A stretch of 64,000 bases of DNA from Owenia fusiformis. Lineage: Eukaryota > Annelida > Polychaeta > Sabellida > Oweniidae. Position numbers and translations under genes: made by a program. Positions 22,950-35,104 of the stretch are shown one piece after another. Position 1 is the stretch's first letter, and every line of letters starts with the position of its first letter. The notes beneath the pieces were generated by a model that saw nothing but the letters and a program-made list of their open reading frames with translations, was not told where the DNA came from and made no database searches. The DNA is taken from positions 26,105,375 through 26,169,374 of the forward strand of contig CAIIXF020000005.1 in assembly GCA_903813345.2 (NCBI GenBank). The letters are read 5' to 3'.

Positions 22950-25900
22950 ATGTCAGAGACAGGAGTAAAAACAATAGAAACAGTTGGACATGGTGAGCCA
23001 AGCAATTTAACTAAACCAGAAAGTGCAGCACAAACCACCAACACAGAACATGTAAAAATCAACACAGAGAGTGGAAATGAATGCACTCCTCGTCATAAGG
23101 ATGATCATATCACAAGTCACCCTAATGTAAATGCAGGTGATGCCACTGAGAATGATTCAGTTAGTGTTAATTCAAACACAGCTGCAAAAGCATATGTAAT
23201 TGAACAAGATGTGCTTGATAATATAATAGATGCAGGGGTTAATGTGAGCATTGCAGTTCAAGCTGATGAATATGAAATTGAACGATCTGGAAGCAAGCTG
23301 CCGAGCAGAAAGAGGATCATCCCTGTTAAATTCAGGTAACCTTTAGTTTTGTATAAAATTGAAGACACTATGTACAGAATTCACAATATGCCAACACCAG
23401 TCCTATTACTTTTGGAACACCCTGCGTGAGATTAGTCTGAAATACTTTAAGAGTGCTTATATAAATTAATATTGTCTGTTGTGGTTATAGTGAAGTGTGC
23501 TTGGGTAATGTGGATTCAAGGAAACAAGAATTATAATTTTTGTCTCCAGGGACTATGGTAACATAGAAGAAGATTATGATGATGAGGATTATGAACCAGG
23601 TGAAGACAGTGACAAAGATACATCAAACTATGAAAGCAGTGTTCTCAGGAAGAGAGGACGTCCAAGAAAATATATTAAACTAGACAAAGACCTCACAGGT
23701 ATTACAATTGTTAATCAGATTAAATCAGTATTAACTAGTTTAATTAAACTGCAATCTTCAAATGTTGATGATGCCCAGACAAGGCACAAGGCAGGTGCAA
23801 TTGCAATTTGCTAATAATGTATCAATGACAAACACTTCAGCAATTTTAATAAATACAAAATTGTCTGATTCAATATTTGTTTGGCCTTCAGATCAAATTG
23901 AATCCTTTATTCATGTTTTTTCTTCCTAGGTCCAGGTAAAGTTGGTGAGGAGACAATAGGGGACAGTGGAGATATTGGAGCTGACCTTAATCAACATGTA
24001 ACCAAGACTACCTCCAGGGGCAAGCAAGCTTTCGCCTGCCCTCAATGCACTAAGACTTTCTCTTTGAGAGGTACTTAATTGTATTGATATTACATGTATT
24101 TAAATTTATTGTGACATTTTCAAATAGCCTACAACTTTTTCAAATGATCTCTTTCTCCTGGTTGATATAACCACTGCAAAGCATATATTCATGTTGCAAT
24201 TTGAAATAAATGTTGCATTTTGAAGATTACATGTGATTTTGTAATTATTATTTGAAAGTAGCTCTCCATCCAATCGACCTAGTATTGTTTACAATCAGTG
24301 AATGAAAAATCTATTTTTAAGCTTATCGAAAAAAGTTTCTCGTTTCAGGAAACCTCAATGTCCACATGCGAATTCATCGAGCTGAGAGACCATTTCCATG
24401 TTCCAAATGTGAGAAAGCTTTCCGCTCTAAGGAATCATTGAGGAGGCATAATTTTATACATGATGGTAAACCATTTTTTGTTTAGGGCATTATAATGTCT
24501 TGTATATGTCTACATGACATGACATCAGGCGTTTAGTGTTTGGCCGCTGGTGTCTGTAACAAATGGCAGGTGGTGACATTTTGCATGTTAATGCCTTGTT
24601 TCTATTTTATAGTATAGTTAAAATGTGTCAAATTAAAAAAGTGGCTTTGGGTGTTTTATTTTGTTGATCATTTGTTTGAAGAGTTTTTCTCTTATAACTT
24701 TCTCTTAATGGACATGTGTATGTTGTGCATTGTATATGTCACCCCTCTAAGGCCCTCTTAGTATTAGTAAAGCCCATGGCAGATAAGCTGGCTTTGATAG
24801 GAGGGGTATAATGCCCTTTGATTAGATAAGTTAGGGTATTTCAAATATATTTTCAGGTGTGAAGCCATTTAAGTGCGGTGAATGTAAGAGGTCGTTCTCC
24901 AGTAACCAGGCCTTGAAAGAACACATGAATCTGCATACCAATGAGAAACCTCTTAAATGTGACGTTTGTGAGAAATCTTTCAGACAGGTGAGCTTTATAT
25001 TGTTATTATTGACATATGATTTATGTTTCAAGGCCATTAATGATACAGGAGATTCATAAGAATTTCTGACCACAAGTAAAACTTGAAAATTATCATGAGT
25101 ACTTTTATAAAATCAGAAATATATATATATATATCGAAGAAAACTCATATTAATATTTGTATTTATATGAGATTAATAAACAGTAAAACCTGTCTAAGTG
25201 GAACACATTTGGTACTTTTAAGTCATTTGGTTTTGAGACTCTGAAGTGTTCCACTAACAGAAGAGTTCTACTTCTATAGGTGTTCCCCTTTACAGGTTTC
25301 ACTGTATAAAACAGTGATATACCTATTATCGCTTCAGACAGGCACTGAGAATATGAAGTTACAGTTATTATAAAATTGCATGTACAAGTACTGCTCAATC
25401 ACAGCCGGCCATATGATGTATCAAAGTCTTGTATTGAACAGAACTGTGACAGTAAATAATGGAAATACATTAAAATTTTAATTTGTTTATGTAGGCTAGC
25501 TGCCTTGCCAGGCATCTGATGACCCACCAGAGTGAGCTGAAACATGCCTGTCCTATGTGTGGCAAGAGGTTCACCCAGGCTGCTTATGTCAGATCTCATA
25601 TAAAGTCTCATACAGGTATGACACATATTTGCCTTATATGTGGCAAGAGGTTCACTCAGGCTGCTTATGTCAGATCTTATATAAAGTCTCATACAGGTAT
25701 GACACATATTTGCCTTATATGTGGCAAGAGGTTCACCCACTAAATGCAAATCAAAATGAATAAAATATCTGTTGATTGCTGTACAGCAGCATAGCCAGCT
25801 TTTGGCAAGGGAGGTTCACTTTTCAGAAAAGTTCCAGGAGGGCTCACTTTGACAAATTTGGCCCAAAATCACATGAAAAATGCTCTGAATAGTGAAAAAC

Positions 25901-28900
25901 TGCACGATTTGAAAAAAAATTTGGCCTGTACAGTATTATAAATACTTTTCACACCCTATTTTTCTTACAGTTTCTTACAAATTTCTCATAGTATAACCCT
26001 TTTACTTCTACCATTAAGGTGAGAGGCCCTTTGTATGTGCTGTATGTAGCAAGGGATTTGCTCACAGATCTGACCTCAACAGACATAGAACAGTTCACAC
26101 AGGTCAGTTAATATATTTTATTATCTTTATAAAAATACTTAAAGCCCAATATAGAAGAAATATCAGGCAGTTTTGGCAAAATATGTGCGATGTCTCAAAA
26201 TCATTATCTTACCTTGACATTGAGATAATTTCTTATAGTAGGGACAAAATTGAGAAAATTAGAGCCTGGAAGATCAAGGCATTTGTCAATACTTACATCG
26301 ACTTTTGGTTTCTTGACCACTCATTGCTGTTGTTCTGAACAAATTGAGTTCCGTTTTGGATGTTTTAGACGTACATTTACCGAATATAAGCCTTTTATGG
26401 ATTTTTTCGACTTTCTCGCTTTGAAATTCCCACTTCCGTCAAAGTTCATTGCGCATGCATATTCAATGTACGGGAAATAAACAAACTTAAAAAACAATGA
26501 ATACAGTTCTAAAACTTTATTCTCATCAACTGACCCTTCAATCAACAAAACAATCTGCAGAATATAGTCAGAAGCATGTAATTTAATAGAAACATGTAAA
26601 GGCAGCTACAATCCTTGCTTAAAGGGTAAATCTCGATTTTTCTCAGAAATTTTCAGGATCACGATTTACAAATTTTCAATCGATTGATCATTTTGCTAGG
26701 CTCATTCGAGTTCTAGTAAGTCACTCGTTACACCACTAGTTGTTACCTGCTTCCCAATTAATATCCATGTCGAGTGTCGATAACAACATCAATCTGTCTC
26801 TCCGGGAGAAACCATCAGAATCATAAAAATAATTTATTTTCCTCATGTCCCATTTATATTTCGTTCAATTCAACGTGACAATGTTCACTTCTAGGTGAGA
26901 AGCCATATGCATGTGATATCTGCTATGCAAGGTTCAGTGATGCATCTAGCAGGCGAAGACATTACAAGGAACATGAAGGAGTGAAACCTTACAACTGTAA
27001 TCTATGTCAGGAAGGCTTCAAAAGAAGTGGACAGTTAAAGGTACATACATGTATATTTAATATGATTAGAAAAAATGTCTGAAACAAGCAGAACACCTGG
27101 CAGATCATACATTCATATTCTAAATCAAAAGTGAAATGAAAACAGAAGCTGGTTTGCTCATAGAATCACCAAATCGCTGATATGTGACAACAACTTCAAT
27201 TAATCTAGAAGAAATTGACTTTTTTGCCATTTTAGCCAAGAGAAAGTTTTTGTTGTTGCATATTTTTCTCGAGCTTCAAAATACAATATATATTTTTCTA
27301 GCTTCAAAATAAATAAGGAGCTGTAGGACATGTACAGTATATAATACATCATCATCATTTAGGTACACCTGTCCAAGAAGCATGCAGTTTGGTCAGAGTT
27401 TTCAAGTGATAACAATGGGGAAGTCCAGTATGTCTACGCAGCATCTGATAATACAGAGACTCAGGAAGCTCTTCAATCTATAGAGGTTGGTAGTCCTACC
27501 TTTTTAAAATGATTGCAACATGCCATGGTGATCTTTTTTGAAAGAAACATCTAAAATTTAGTTGTGGCCATTGATCAGTTCTTATGTCACCATCAGAAGT
27601 GGTGACATATTGTTATCATATATTTTGTGGATGGTGTAAGGCAGTTTGTGTTCAGCAGTCAGAGTCTAACAAATGGCAGATGGTGATATTTAGCATGTTA
27701 GTGCCTATTTTATTTTATTAGCAAAAATTATTTTCAAAACTTCTGACTTGTTTGCATGAGAAAGTGGAATATTTTTGAGGTATTTTTCCCAAATCGAGTC
27801 TATGAATGCTAACGCAGAATATGTAAAGGTTTTACAGTAACTTGTGTTTTACATGTTCCTGGTATGGACATATTTATCAGTAATTCTTCACGAAAGATAT
27901 AAGAATAATTATCATCATAGAACTTATAAATGATATGATTGCACATGTGAATATGTGTTGTCCTAAGTAACTCATTTTCATTCTGATTTAATTTTTGGGG
28001 TTTTTGTGACATCAAAGCAACTATCCATCAAATGTTACAACTAGGGATGTCACGGAACAAAAATATTTTGGGATTGGAAGGGAAATAACCATTTCGGGAC
28101 GGGACATAACCAATGAAATAGTTAATTAAGTTTAAAACAGTTCAACAACTTACATTTTCCGTCTACTTCCTGTTATGCTTATGCATAGCAGATCTTTTGA
28201 ACGTCATAAGAGGAGGGCTGTGCATGTTGCGCAAAAACTTAATCTGAGATTAATTGTAAAAACAAAAAAAGATTCAAGTTGAGATCATATTTATTGTGCA
28301 TTTGGGAAGTTTTAGGGTCATATACAGGAGAAATAGTATATCCCGAACATGGACTGAAATCTTCGGTACACTAGGGTTGTCCCGTCCTGTCCCGAGACCA
28401 AAGTCCTGAGGGACGGGACAATATCAGGAAAACGAATCCAATACCATATTTCCTAAGGCTCTATCAGACTTTGGAATTTGCTTGTATGTGTTTCATATTA
28501 TTGTTTAACTGTGTTGCAGACAACAAAGATTGGCCCGGCAGGTAGTTTTATAGTACAAGACGGAGTTGCAATACAGGCCCAGTCTGTGTCAACACCAGAG
28601 GTCACCACTGTCTCAAATGCCCTTGATCTCCTTGGAGAAAATGATGCTATCAGTGTATACCATGTCATAGAGACTGTTGATGAGGCGACTGGTGAAAAAC
28701 ATACACAGATTCTAGAAATTCAAGGTATCCTGATTTATCTCATAATTATAATTGATATTAAAATATGGTAAAATAGAATTAATCGATTAATTGTGTTTGA
28801 ACAAAGGATAATTGATTAGGGGACTTTTTAGCAAACTTGAAGCATGCAAACTTGAAGAATTGCAACTACTATGAAGGAGTTTATTTTTATGCCCCCGATT

Positions 28901-30048
28901 GAAGTGGTGACATATTGTTGTGGTCTCCAACTTTTTGTGGACAGTGGCTGAAAAGTTTACACTGAGAGAACAGTTACCCATCAAACTTTCTTCATCTAAA
29001 ATCTTCAACAAATCTATATTTATAAGTACATTTTTGTCTTCCAGGTAGCATTGATGACCTTCCCTCTGATGCTGTCGTGCTCACGGAAGACTCTCAAATC
29101 GTACCCTCTGTTTCGCATGAAGTGATTGCCGACTCAAATGAAGTGATTGCTCACTCAAATGAGGTGATTGCTGGCTCGAAGGACGTGATATCTGACTCAA
29201 AGGAAACTACAGTTGACTCAAATGAAGCTGCATCAGACTCCAATAAAGTGACTATTGATCCTAACAAAGTGATAATAAACTCTAATGAAACAATTACTGA
29301 TTCTCATGAAGTGATTGATGACTCTACTGAAGAGATAACTACCTCTAAAGAAGTAATAACTGAGGCTGGAGAAGTCATGGTGGACTCTAATGAAGTGATT
29401 GCTGACACTGATGAGGTTGTTCAAGATTCATATGAGATAGCTGATAATCCAAATGAGATTGCTAATGAGTTGAGAGATGTGGATGGTGATAGTGATGTCA
29501 ATGTCCCTGTTACCGTGGATGAGTTCCATCCAGAATCTACTCGAAACCCAAGGGAAGCAAAAACAATTGATACCACAGATGGTAGCTCGATTTCTGTAAA
29601 CTTTATCCCCAGTGAAGCCCCACAGTCTAATGAGACTCTCATTTTAAGCAATCAGCTGAGTGCAGAGGAATGCGTTACCTTCCCATCAGATACCTCAATT
29701 CAGACAACTAATACAACAACTGAAGTAGGAAATGACAGCATGGATGCCCTAGAGATTGTCTCAAACCAAGAAACTGTACATTTCATAGCTCATCCAGATT
29801 TTGGGAAGCAGGAGTACTACAACTGGTTGTCAAACTTTAGCGAACTTTGCAAAGTGGTTCCCATGCCATTAGATATGACGTTCTTCCAAAATATAAGCCA
29901 AGTTCATAAAACATTATCCGATGAATTAGCAAATCCAAATGGCATTTTAAAGAATAAAAAGAACTTTGAGACATTAATGCTTATATCTGCTGATTTGAAT
30001 GGAATCATAAATGAACATTTGACAACAGTCTTAAAAAGTCTTGAATGA
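22950..30048 (+). CDS. AT-hook and eight-finger C2H2 zinc-finger protein
   Basis: Eleven coding exons: 22950-23335, 23550-23698, 23930-24070, 24349-24465, 24857-24987, 25495-25615, 26019-26102, 26895-27040, 27363-27485, 28520-28724 and 29045-30048. All introns are GT-AG and all joins are in frame, giving 868 residues. An acidic patch and the AT-hook core RGRPRK (164-169) come first. Eight C2H2 fingers follow (about 213-432), from [10 protein letters not shown] to the C2HH pair of GQLKVHLSKKH. Introns cut inside or between fingers, so each exon carries one to two fingers. The C-terminal half is acidic, with 17 heptads of the type SNEVIAD. It should be a nuclear DNA-binding regulator. I could not assign a named orthologue. 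Intron 6 holds a partial copy of exon 6. Confidence 0.88.
24527..24604 (+). repeat. R3 repeat copy in zinc-finger intron 4
   Basis: It contains the family core TGTAACAAATGGCAGGTGGT followed by GACATTTTGCATGTTAATGC. See the fullest copy at 37061-37209. Confidence 0.65.
25552..25740 (+). repeat. 81-bp tandem duplication of half a zinc-finger exon
   Basis: Exon 6 ends at 25615. The 81 bases from about 25552 to 25632, covering the last two thirds of finger 5, its splice donor and the first intron bases, are followed by a second copy (25633-25713) and a third partial copy (25714-25740). The unit is 27 codons, so the frame stays open through copy 2 and ends at TAA 25741. In copy 2 the first zinc-binding His is Tyr (RSYIKSH for RSHIKSH) and the linker is one residue short. 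Copy 2 has its own donor at 25696/25697. Confidence 0.85.
27584..27710 (+). repeat. R3 repeat copy in zinc-finger intron 9
   Basis: It carries 'gtggtgacatattgtta', 'tttttgtgg'-like text, then ACAAATGGCAGATGGTGATA and CATGTTAGTGCC, in family order. Confidence 0.65.
28891..28950 (+). repeat. R3 repeat fragment in zinc-finger intron 10
   Basis: Only the left half of the family is present: GAAGTGGTGACATATTGTTG, then TGGTCTCCAACTTTTTGTGG. Confidence 0.6.
29113..29469 (+). repeat. Coding 21-bp minisatellite (heptad repeats)
   Basis: Seventeen consecutive units of 21 bp encode the heptad S-N-E-V-I-A-D with substitutions ([28 protein letters not shown] and so on) inside the last exon of the zinc-finger gene. 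The Asp/Glu and Val/Ile positions are kept best. It forms an acidic, weakly amphipathic segment. Confidence 0.85.
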
Positions 30049-30073
30049 AATGAAATGGAATGTTCATATTTAT

Positions 30074-30093
30074 AATAAATTATTTAAAATAAA
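30074..30093 (+). terminator. Polyadenylation signals of the zinc-finger gene
   Basis: AATAAA at 30074-30079 and 30088-30093 lie 26-45 bp after the stop codon, giving a very short 3' untranslated region. Confidence 0.55.
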
Positions 30094-30099
30094 TTAAAT

Positions 30100-32402
30100 A
30101 ATCTGCTTTATTCAACCCAATGATGTCTGAAAAGGTAGATATTTCATTAATTAAGAGTCATATTCGTACCTGTGCAAGATTTAAGGCCCAGACTGCAATG
30201 TGGACTGAATCATTCCTCATAAAAGGTGTTATTTCAACCTTTGCACAGTTTAGGAAATAACGCCTGATTGGAATGAATCAGCCACAATACATCAAGTCTT
30301 GTGGTTAGATTATTTTCACACATTGCAAAATACTTTCTACGAAATCACTAAAATACAACATATATAGAACATAATTTCAGTGAAACTTTTTGCAAGGGTC
30401 GGTCAAGTTGGCAAAGCATCAATTTCAATCTATTAAAAGAGTCAAGTTGTCACTTGGACAATCATTCAACGAATGACCTTGGGTATGTTATTGTTTATAT
30501 AATGCAGTACAGTTATATTAAATCCTGTGTTCGGATTGGCTGAAATCGGACACACCTTGCCTTGCGATGTGTGAATGACTATTATTTTAATGTTTATTTC
30601 TTTTAGCTAAGCAATCTTGGATTTTCTTCCCCATGTTCTCTATGTATATAGTTTCATAACGATACAGAATCAATTATTGCTGATATACAAATAGGAAAGA
30701 GCCGTAGTAAAAGTATGTCATTACAATTAATAGATAAAGACGGATATTATATGATTTGATGCATAATAAATATGTCCATTAGTCTTGAATGAAAGAAAGT
30801 TCAACGGCCTAGTTTAACTACAACTCTAGTTGCATTTACTGGGTTAAATCACATCCGGAGTCTTTATTCAGGTTTATGTTCGCATTTGATATGACGCTAG
30901 TCTTGTCGTATTTTTACTTTGTAATTGAAGTTTTCTAAGTTCACTTGTTCAGCGTAAAAAAATAAACAATCAGGGTGCTCCTAGTCCATTTAAGTCAAAC
31001 ATGTTGAAAGAAATATAATAGTTTAAATTGTATTATACAAAACAATGGCCCTTCAAGATCCCTTTATTCAAGTATATGTGGACATAGTTTGAATTGATTA
31101 AACAATTTTCCAATACAAATGTGTGCTTTAGTTATACAAACAACAAAACTGTTTACAAACACCAATCTAAAAATATTATTTAACAATTCATGTTTTGAGT
31201 GAGCTTGATGTGTCTTTGAAAATGAAAGTACATTCTATGGATCAAATTAAAACCTATAGAAAGAATTATTTGGTCAAGGAATTAAAAAAGTCTTAAGAAG
31301 AATTGTCAGCAGCTCATGCTACCTTTAAGGTAAAGGAAATGATGAAAGCCAATGAAAGGCATTGTTCAAGAACCCTTATTTAAATTATATGGACAATTCA
31401 TCGTTTTCAATACATAAAAATTGTTATTCCTTAGAAACGTTGCCAGGAGCACCAAAACGACAAGTGACATATTTTTGTGGTAATGTACTGATTTATTTTT
31501 TCAATTTATTCGATCCTTTCAAAACCAAATGATGTCATTATATAATTTAAACTATCGATTTCAAAACTGAATTTGAATAATATGTAAAGTTTAAATACAG
31601 GGCATAATGAGTACAATTACAACCGTTGCAATGGGTTACAATTGTTATTATACCTGTAGACAAACATAAATTATAAAGCATTTATGTTTGTTCTACATCA
31701 ATCGTATTCTTCCTTATTTAAAATAAATCATTATTTTCAGGCGAGATCTGATTGCTTGATCAGGAAACTAAAACATTACGGAAACCCCATGAACAGACGG
31801 ACAACATTACTATTTGTTCATAATATCTCATAAACGACTTAAATGAGGTTAAATGTATGGATTTTCAATATCTATTACCATGTCGTCATAGTGACAGTTG
31901 GAATGAATGAATAAGCTATATGTATCGATCTATTTGTTGCACAGAGACAATCTACGAGAACTCCATAATCCCCTTGGGATTAAACAGGTTTATTGGGCAA
32001 TTATACCATCTTCAGTGCGAAACGGAATACTAGTAAGTAAAAATCAGCAATATTGCAGTCCAGAATTGGGAATCCAGGGATGCAAGGAAAACACAGACGT
32101 TAAAAATACACAAAGGATAGAGTTGTAGTATCTAGGATATTGATAGCACAACCCATTAAAGGATCAACATTTTATATTGACATGAAGTTGTAAGAACAAA
32201 GTAACCATACTCTGGTCATATTTGCATTATAGATCAACAAGGTGGATCATACTTAACTATCGACATTACATAGGATATGATCAAGGAATCCTCTAAGTGA
32301 GATTTATTTTTCGATGAAACTCCCGGGATGAGACTATAGGCCTACATTAAATAATTTATCATATTAGTAGTTGATAATCATAATCGGAATAAGACAATCA
32401 AA
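30100..32402. other. Intergenic stretch between zinc-finger and Tctex1 genes
   Basis: AT-rich with no supported exon. A hairpin (30199-30286) pairs TGTGGACTGAATCATTCC with its near complement GGAATGAATCAGCCACA. The promoter of the first Tctex1 gene should lie at the right end, but no clear TATA box is seen. Confidence 0.4.
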
Positions 32403-33116
32403 ATGAGCCACAAACCAAATGGGACGAACGAAAAGATACCAGCGTTGCAATCGCGGCGGCATTCTATGAATCCCTTGCCAAATAAGGGAAAGCAGGGGCT
32501 TGTTACACGAAGAGAGATGACGCTGCCACCTATTCAGCCCGGCCATATGGCCGCATCTGGTGGACGCAGGACTTCTACGTATGGACACAATATGGGCAGG
32601 AGAGGTTCGCGAATGCCTAAGAAACAAGAACCTAAAGTTGAAGAACCCAAGCCATACGCGCCATCTTTGATCGGTATCCTCGCTAGCAAACGATTTGCGA
32701 AGCGTATTGGAGCAAAGTTTGCCCAACGGCGTGCGGAAAGAGCTGCGGCGTTGGCTGCAAGAAAAAAGGAACCAACTTACAGACTTGAACCCAAAGAAAA
32801 CTTTGATTTTAAAGCAACGAAAGAAGTTGTGGATGCGATACTGCAAGAACGACTTGCAACTTATAAATACACACCAAAATTGGCAGTCATCATGTCCAGA
32901 GTTTTAACCGAGGAAGTAAGGAATGAGGTTAAGAAATTAGGATTTGATCGATACAAGATTATAGTACACGTGACAATTGGCGAAAATAAGGCCCAGGACA
33001 TGCGGATAACTAGCAGGTGTGTTTGGGACCCGAGTGTTGACACATTTGTGACCAGTAACTTTCAGAACAGCGAAGTATTCTGCACGACCACTGTATATGC
33101 TGTATATTTCAGTTAA
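32403..33116 (+). CDS. Tctex1-domain dynein light chain, paralogue A
   Basis: A single exon of 237 residues. The C-terminal part (about 125-237) is a Tctex1 domain: EPTYRLEP, LAVIMSRVLTEEV, LGFDRYKIIVHVTIGE, SRCVWDPSVDTF and a terminal TVYAVYF, closest in feel to the DYNLT5 (TCTEX1D1) group. In this family the domain forms dimers that join cytoplasmic or ciliary dynein to cargo. The first 120 residues are basic and Ser/Pro-rich, ending in an Arg/Ala-rich segment (RIGAKFAQRRAERAAALAAR) likely to be helical. The reading frame has no intron. Paralogue B lies 2 kb downstream in the same direction. Confidence 0.9.
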   Translation: MSHKPNGTNEKIPALQSRRHSMNPLPNKGKQGLVTRREMTLPPIQPGHMAASGGRRTSTYGHNMGRRGSRMPKKQEPKVEEPKPYAPSLIGILASKRFAKRIGAKFAQRRAERAAALAARKKEPTYRLEPKENFDFKATKEVVDAILQERLATYKYTPKLAVIMSRVLTEEVRNEVKKLGFDRYKIIVHVTIGENKAQDMRITSRCVWDPSVDTFVTSNFQNSEVFCTTTVYAVYFS

Positions 33117-33199
33117 AGCAGGTTTTCGCACATTGATCATCCCAGGGACATCATCATGTACCAGGCATTCTATACCACTTTATCAAAATTCAGTATCTC

Positions 33200-33765
33200 G
33201 GAGATTCCCCACACATGTTTTAAAATCACACAAAGTGAGATATCTTTTCATTTATCGGACAGATAATGTTTTGCTTTACTAGACATATTTTCATCTGCAG
33301 GGTTCTCACTAAGCTTTTAGACTTCAGAGCTCCACCGTTCTCTAATGAGTCCAGACTCTCCCACCGTTGTCCGACAGCTCTACCGTAATCGAAAGTGTTT
33401 CAGAAAAAAATCCTGAGTCTAATTTGACATTCTTGTCACATTATTTGTGGTAAAACTCTTGAGAATACTTAAAAATAGATACAAAGAATATAAACGTCTT
33501 TTTGAAATGCGTATTGTGATCAAATTACCAGATACTCTTCAGTGTTTCCGATATAATGCCTCAAAGTTTGAGATGTCAAAGGTCAAACTTTGTATAAGTT
33601 TATAGTCATACGCTTGAGGATTTGTCCTGATGACGCAAAAAAATCCGGGGTCTAAAACTTTTTTCTGGTGAGAACCCTAATTTTGTATAACTATCAGAGA
33701 CATAAGGTTGGTATAAAAATTGATCCACTAGAACTGTTGAATAGTTTAATGGAACTTTCCTATAC
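33200..33765 (+). repeat. Repeat family R2, copy split by an insertion
   Basis: The left part (33200-33298) and right part (33681-33765) together match the uninterrupted copy at 15465-15655. About 380 bp in the middle are foreign. Confidence 0.6.
33299..33680. mobile_element. hAT-type MITE inside an R2 repeat
   Basis: It begins CAGGGTTCTCACTAAGCTTT and ends GGTGAGAACCCTA, inverted ends of about 12 bp with looser pairing inward (CTTTTAGACTTC against GGGTCTAAAAC). The empty site at 15.5 kb confirms an insertion. I could not find a clean target duplication, and no transposase is present. Confidence 0.65.
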
Positions 33766-35032
33766 ATATAAAGAAGTTATTCACCAGGAGGGATTTGATA
33801 TGGGGAATATCAAGAGGATGCTGCGTTCCCTCAGGAAATATTGATATCATCAGAGGGGTATTTCTCCAGTCTGATTCCTCATATCATCCCGACAGGTGAT
33901 TAACGACCTTATACCATGGTCAAGAAAAATGAAAATTTTCGGGAAAATATGAAAATTTAAAAAATAATGAAATTTTTGAAAAAATGAATTTTTTTGAAAA
34001 AATTGAAAATATTTTGAATTTACCCGGGATGATATTATTATCATCCCTGATATCATTCCTCTAATCCTATTATCATTCTTGTCCCAAATATGTGATTTAT
34101 CACTATTATATTAATTCCTGATATAGCTCTGACCATGGTATAAGCCCTGTTCGCACGAATCCCTCGAACCCTCGGTCACAACAGGGTTGCCAGAAATTAC
34201 ATCGGAATCGAAATATGGGTGAGGGATTCATCATACCTACTAAGGGGGGGGGGATAGTTGGAGGATGTGTGTTCGAAATGACCCAATATAAATTCCAAGG
34301 TTTGTTCCTGAAGTAAACCAAAACAACTGCATTAATATTATGGTTTGCAAGAGAAGAAATGGACGAATGAGCAAGTCCGAAATCGTAGGGGGTTTCTCCC
34401 AAAAATAAAAACATGTTATGTGAAAAGGATTTAAGTCAGACCAGAAAATATAATCCTATTAGTTAAATACTATTAGTTGTATCATTGTGTTTGCATGTTC
34501 ATCTTGCATTGTATGCCAATCAATATCTGATTCATCTTCTATTTTTATAAATTGTAAATACAATTATTTAGCTAAAGAAAATGTGTTTTTATTTGATGAT
34601 CTAGTTAAAAAAAGTCGCTAATGTAAATTATGTTTATTCACAAAAATATGACCCCAACAAAAGTGAAAAATCAAATATTTGTTCTCTAAAAGACCGTGAC
34701 GAATTCAATACGAACCAAGAGGTCCTCGGTAGCCCAATGCCACGATTGCCTCTCATAACCTTCGCCCCTGCTTAACAAAACATAGCATACCCAAAACATA
34801 TGGTTTGAACAATTCTCAATGAATAAACACTTCGGAAGTGGGGTCTTTGCTCCGTCAATATTATCTTAATTCAAAAGCTTAATAATAACTACTGTTTGGC
34901 TGACCCGAATGTATTATTCTGACGTTGCGTGCACTGGGTTACCAGTTTTAATTGCGGTATTTAATCATTGATATAACAGTTGCATTACGATATGTGAAGA
35001 CTCTTGTTATATGAGGTCAAGTCAATAATAAG

Positions 35033-35040
35033 TATAAAAG
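35033..35040 (+). promoter_or_regulatory. TATA box of Tctex1 paralogue B
   Basis: TATAAAAG lies 72 bp before the start codon, so transcription should begin near 35063-35068 and leave a leader of about 40 bases. Confidence 0.5.
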
Positions 35041-35104
35041 CATAGCCTCTCTGAGAAGACATTAAATAAAAGAATTTAGGAGTGAATAGCTATTTAACAC
35101 GGTG

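Larger units (their letters stand above)
33117..35104. other. Spacer between the two Tctex1 paralogues
   Basis: No exon. It contains an R2 repeat split by an insertion, and a small inverted pair around CCATGGT (33917 and 34131). A G run sits at about 34245. Confidence 0.4.

Noticed and set aside
25519-25743. Three-finger open frame as a separate zinc-finger gene
   Set aside because: It is exon 6 of the larger gene plus an 81-bp tandem duplication in the following intron; the third unit is cut off and stops.
28042-28440. A hAT-type element with ends 'CTAGGGATGTCACGG' and 'CCGTCCTGTCCCG' in zinc-finger intron 9
   Set aside because: The two ends are not convincing inverted repeats of each other and I found no target duplication.
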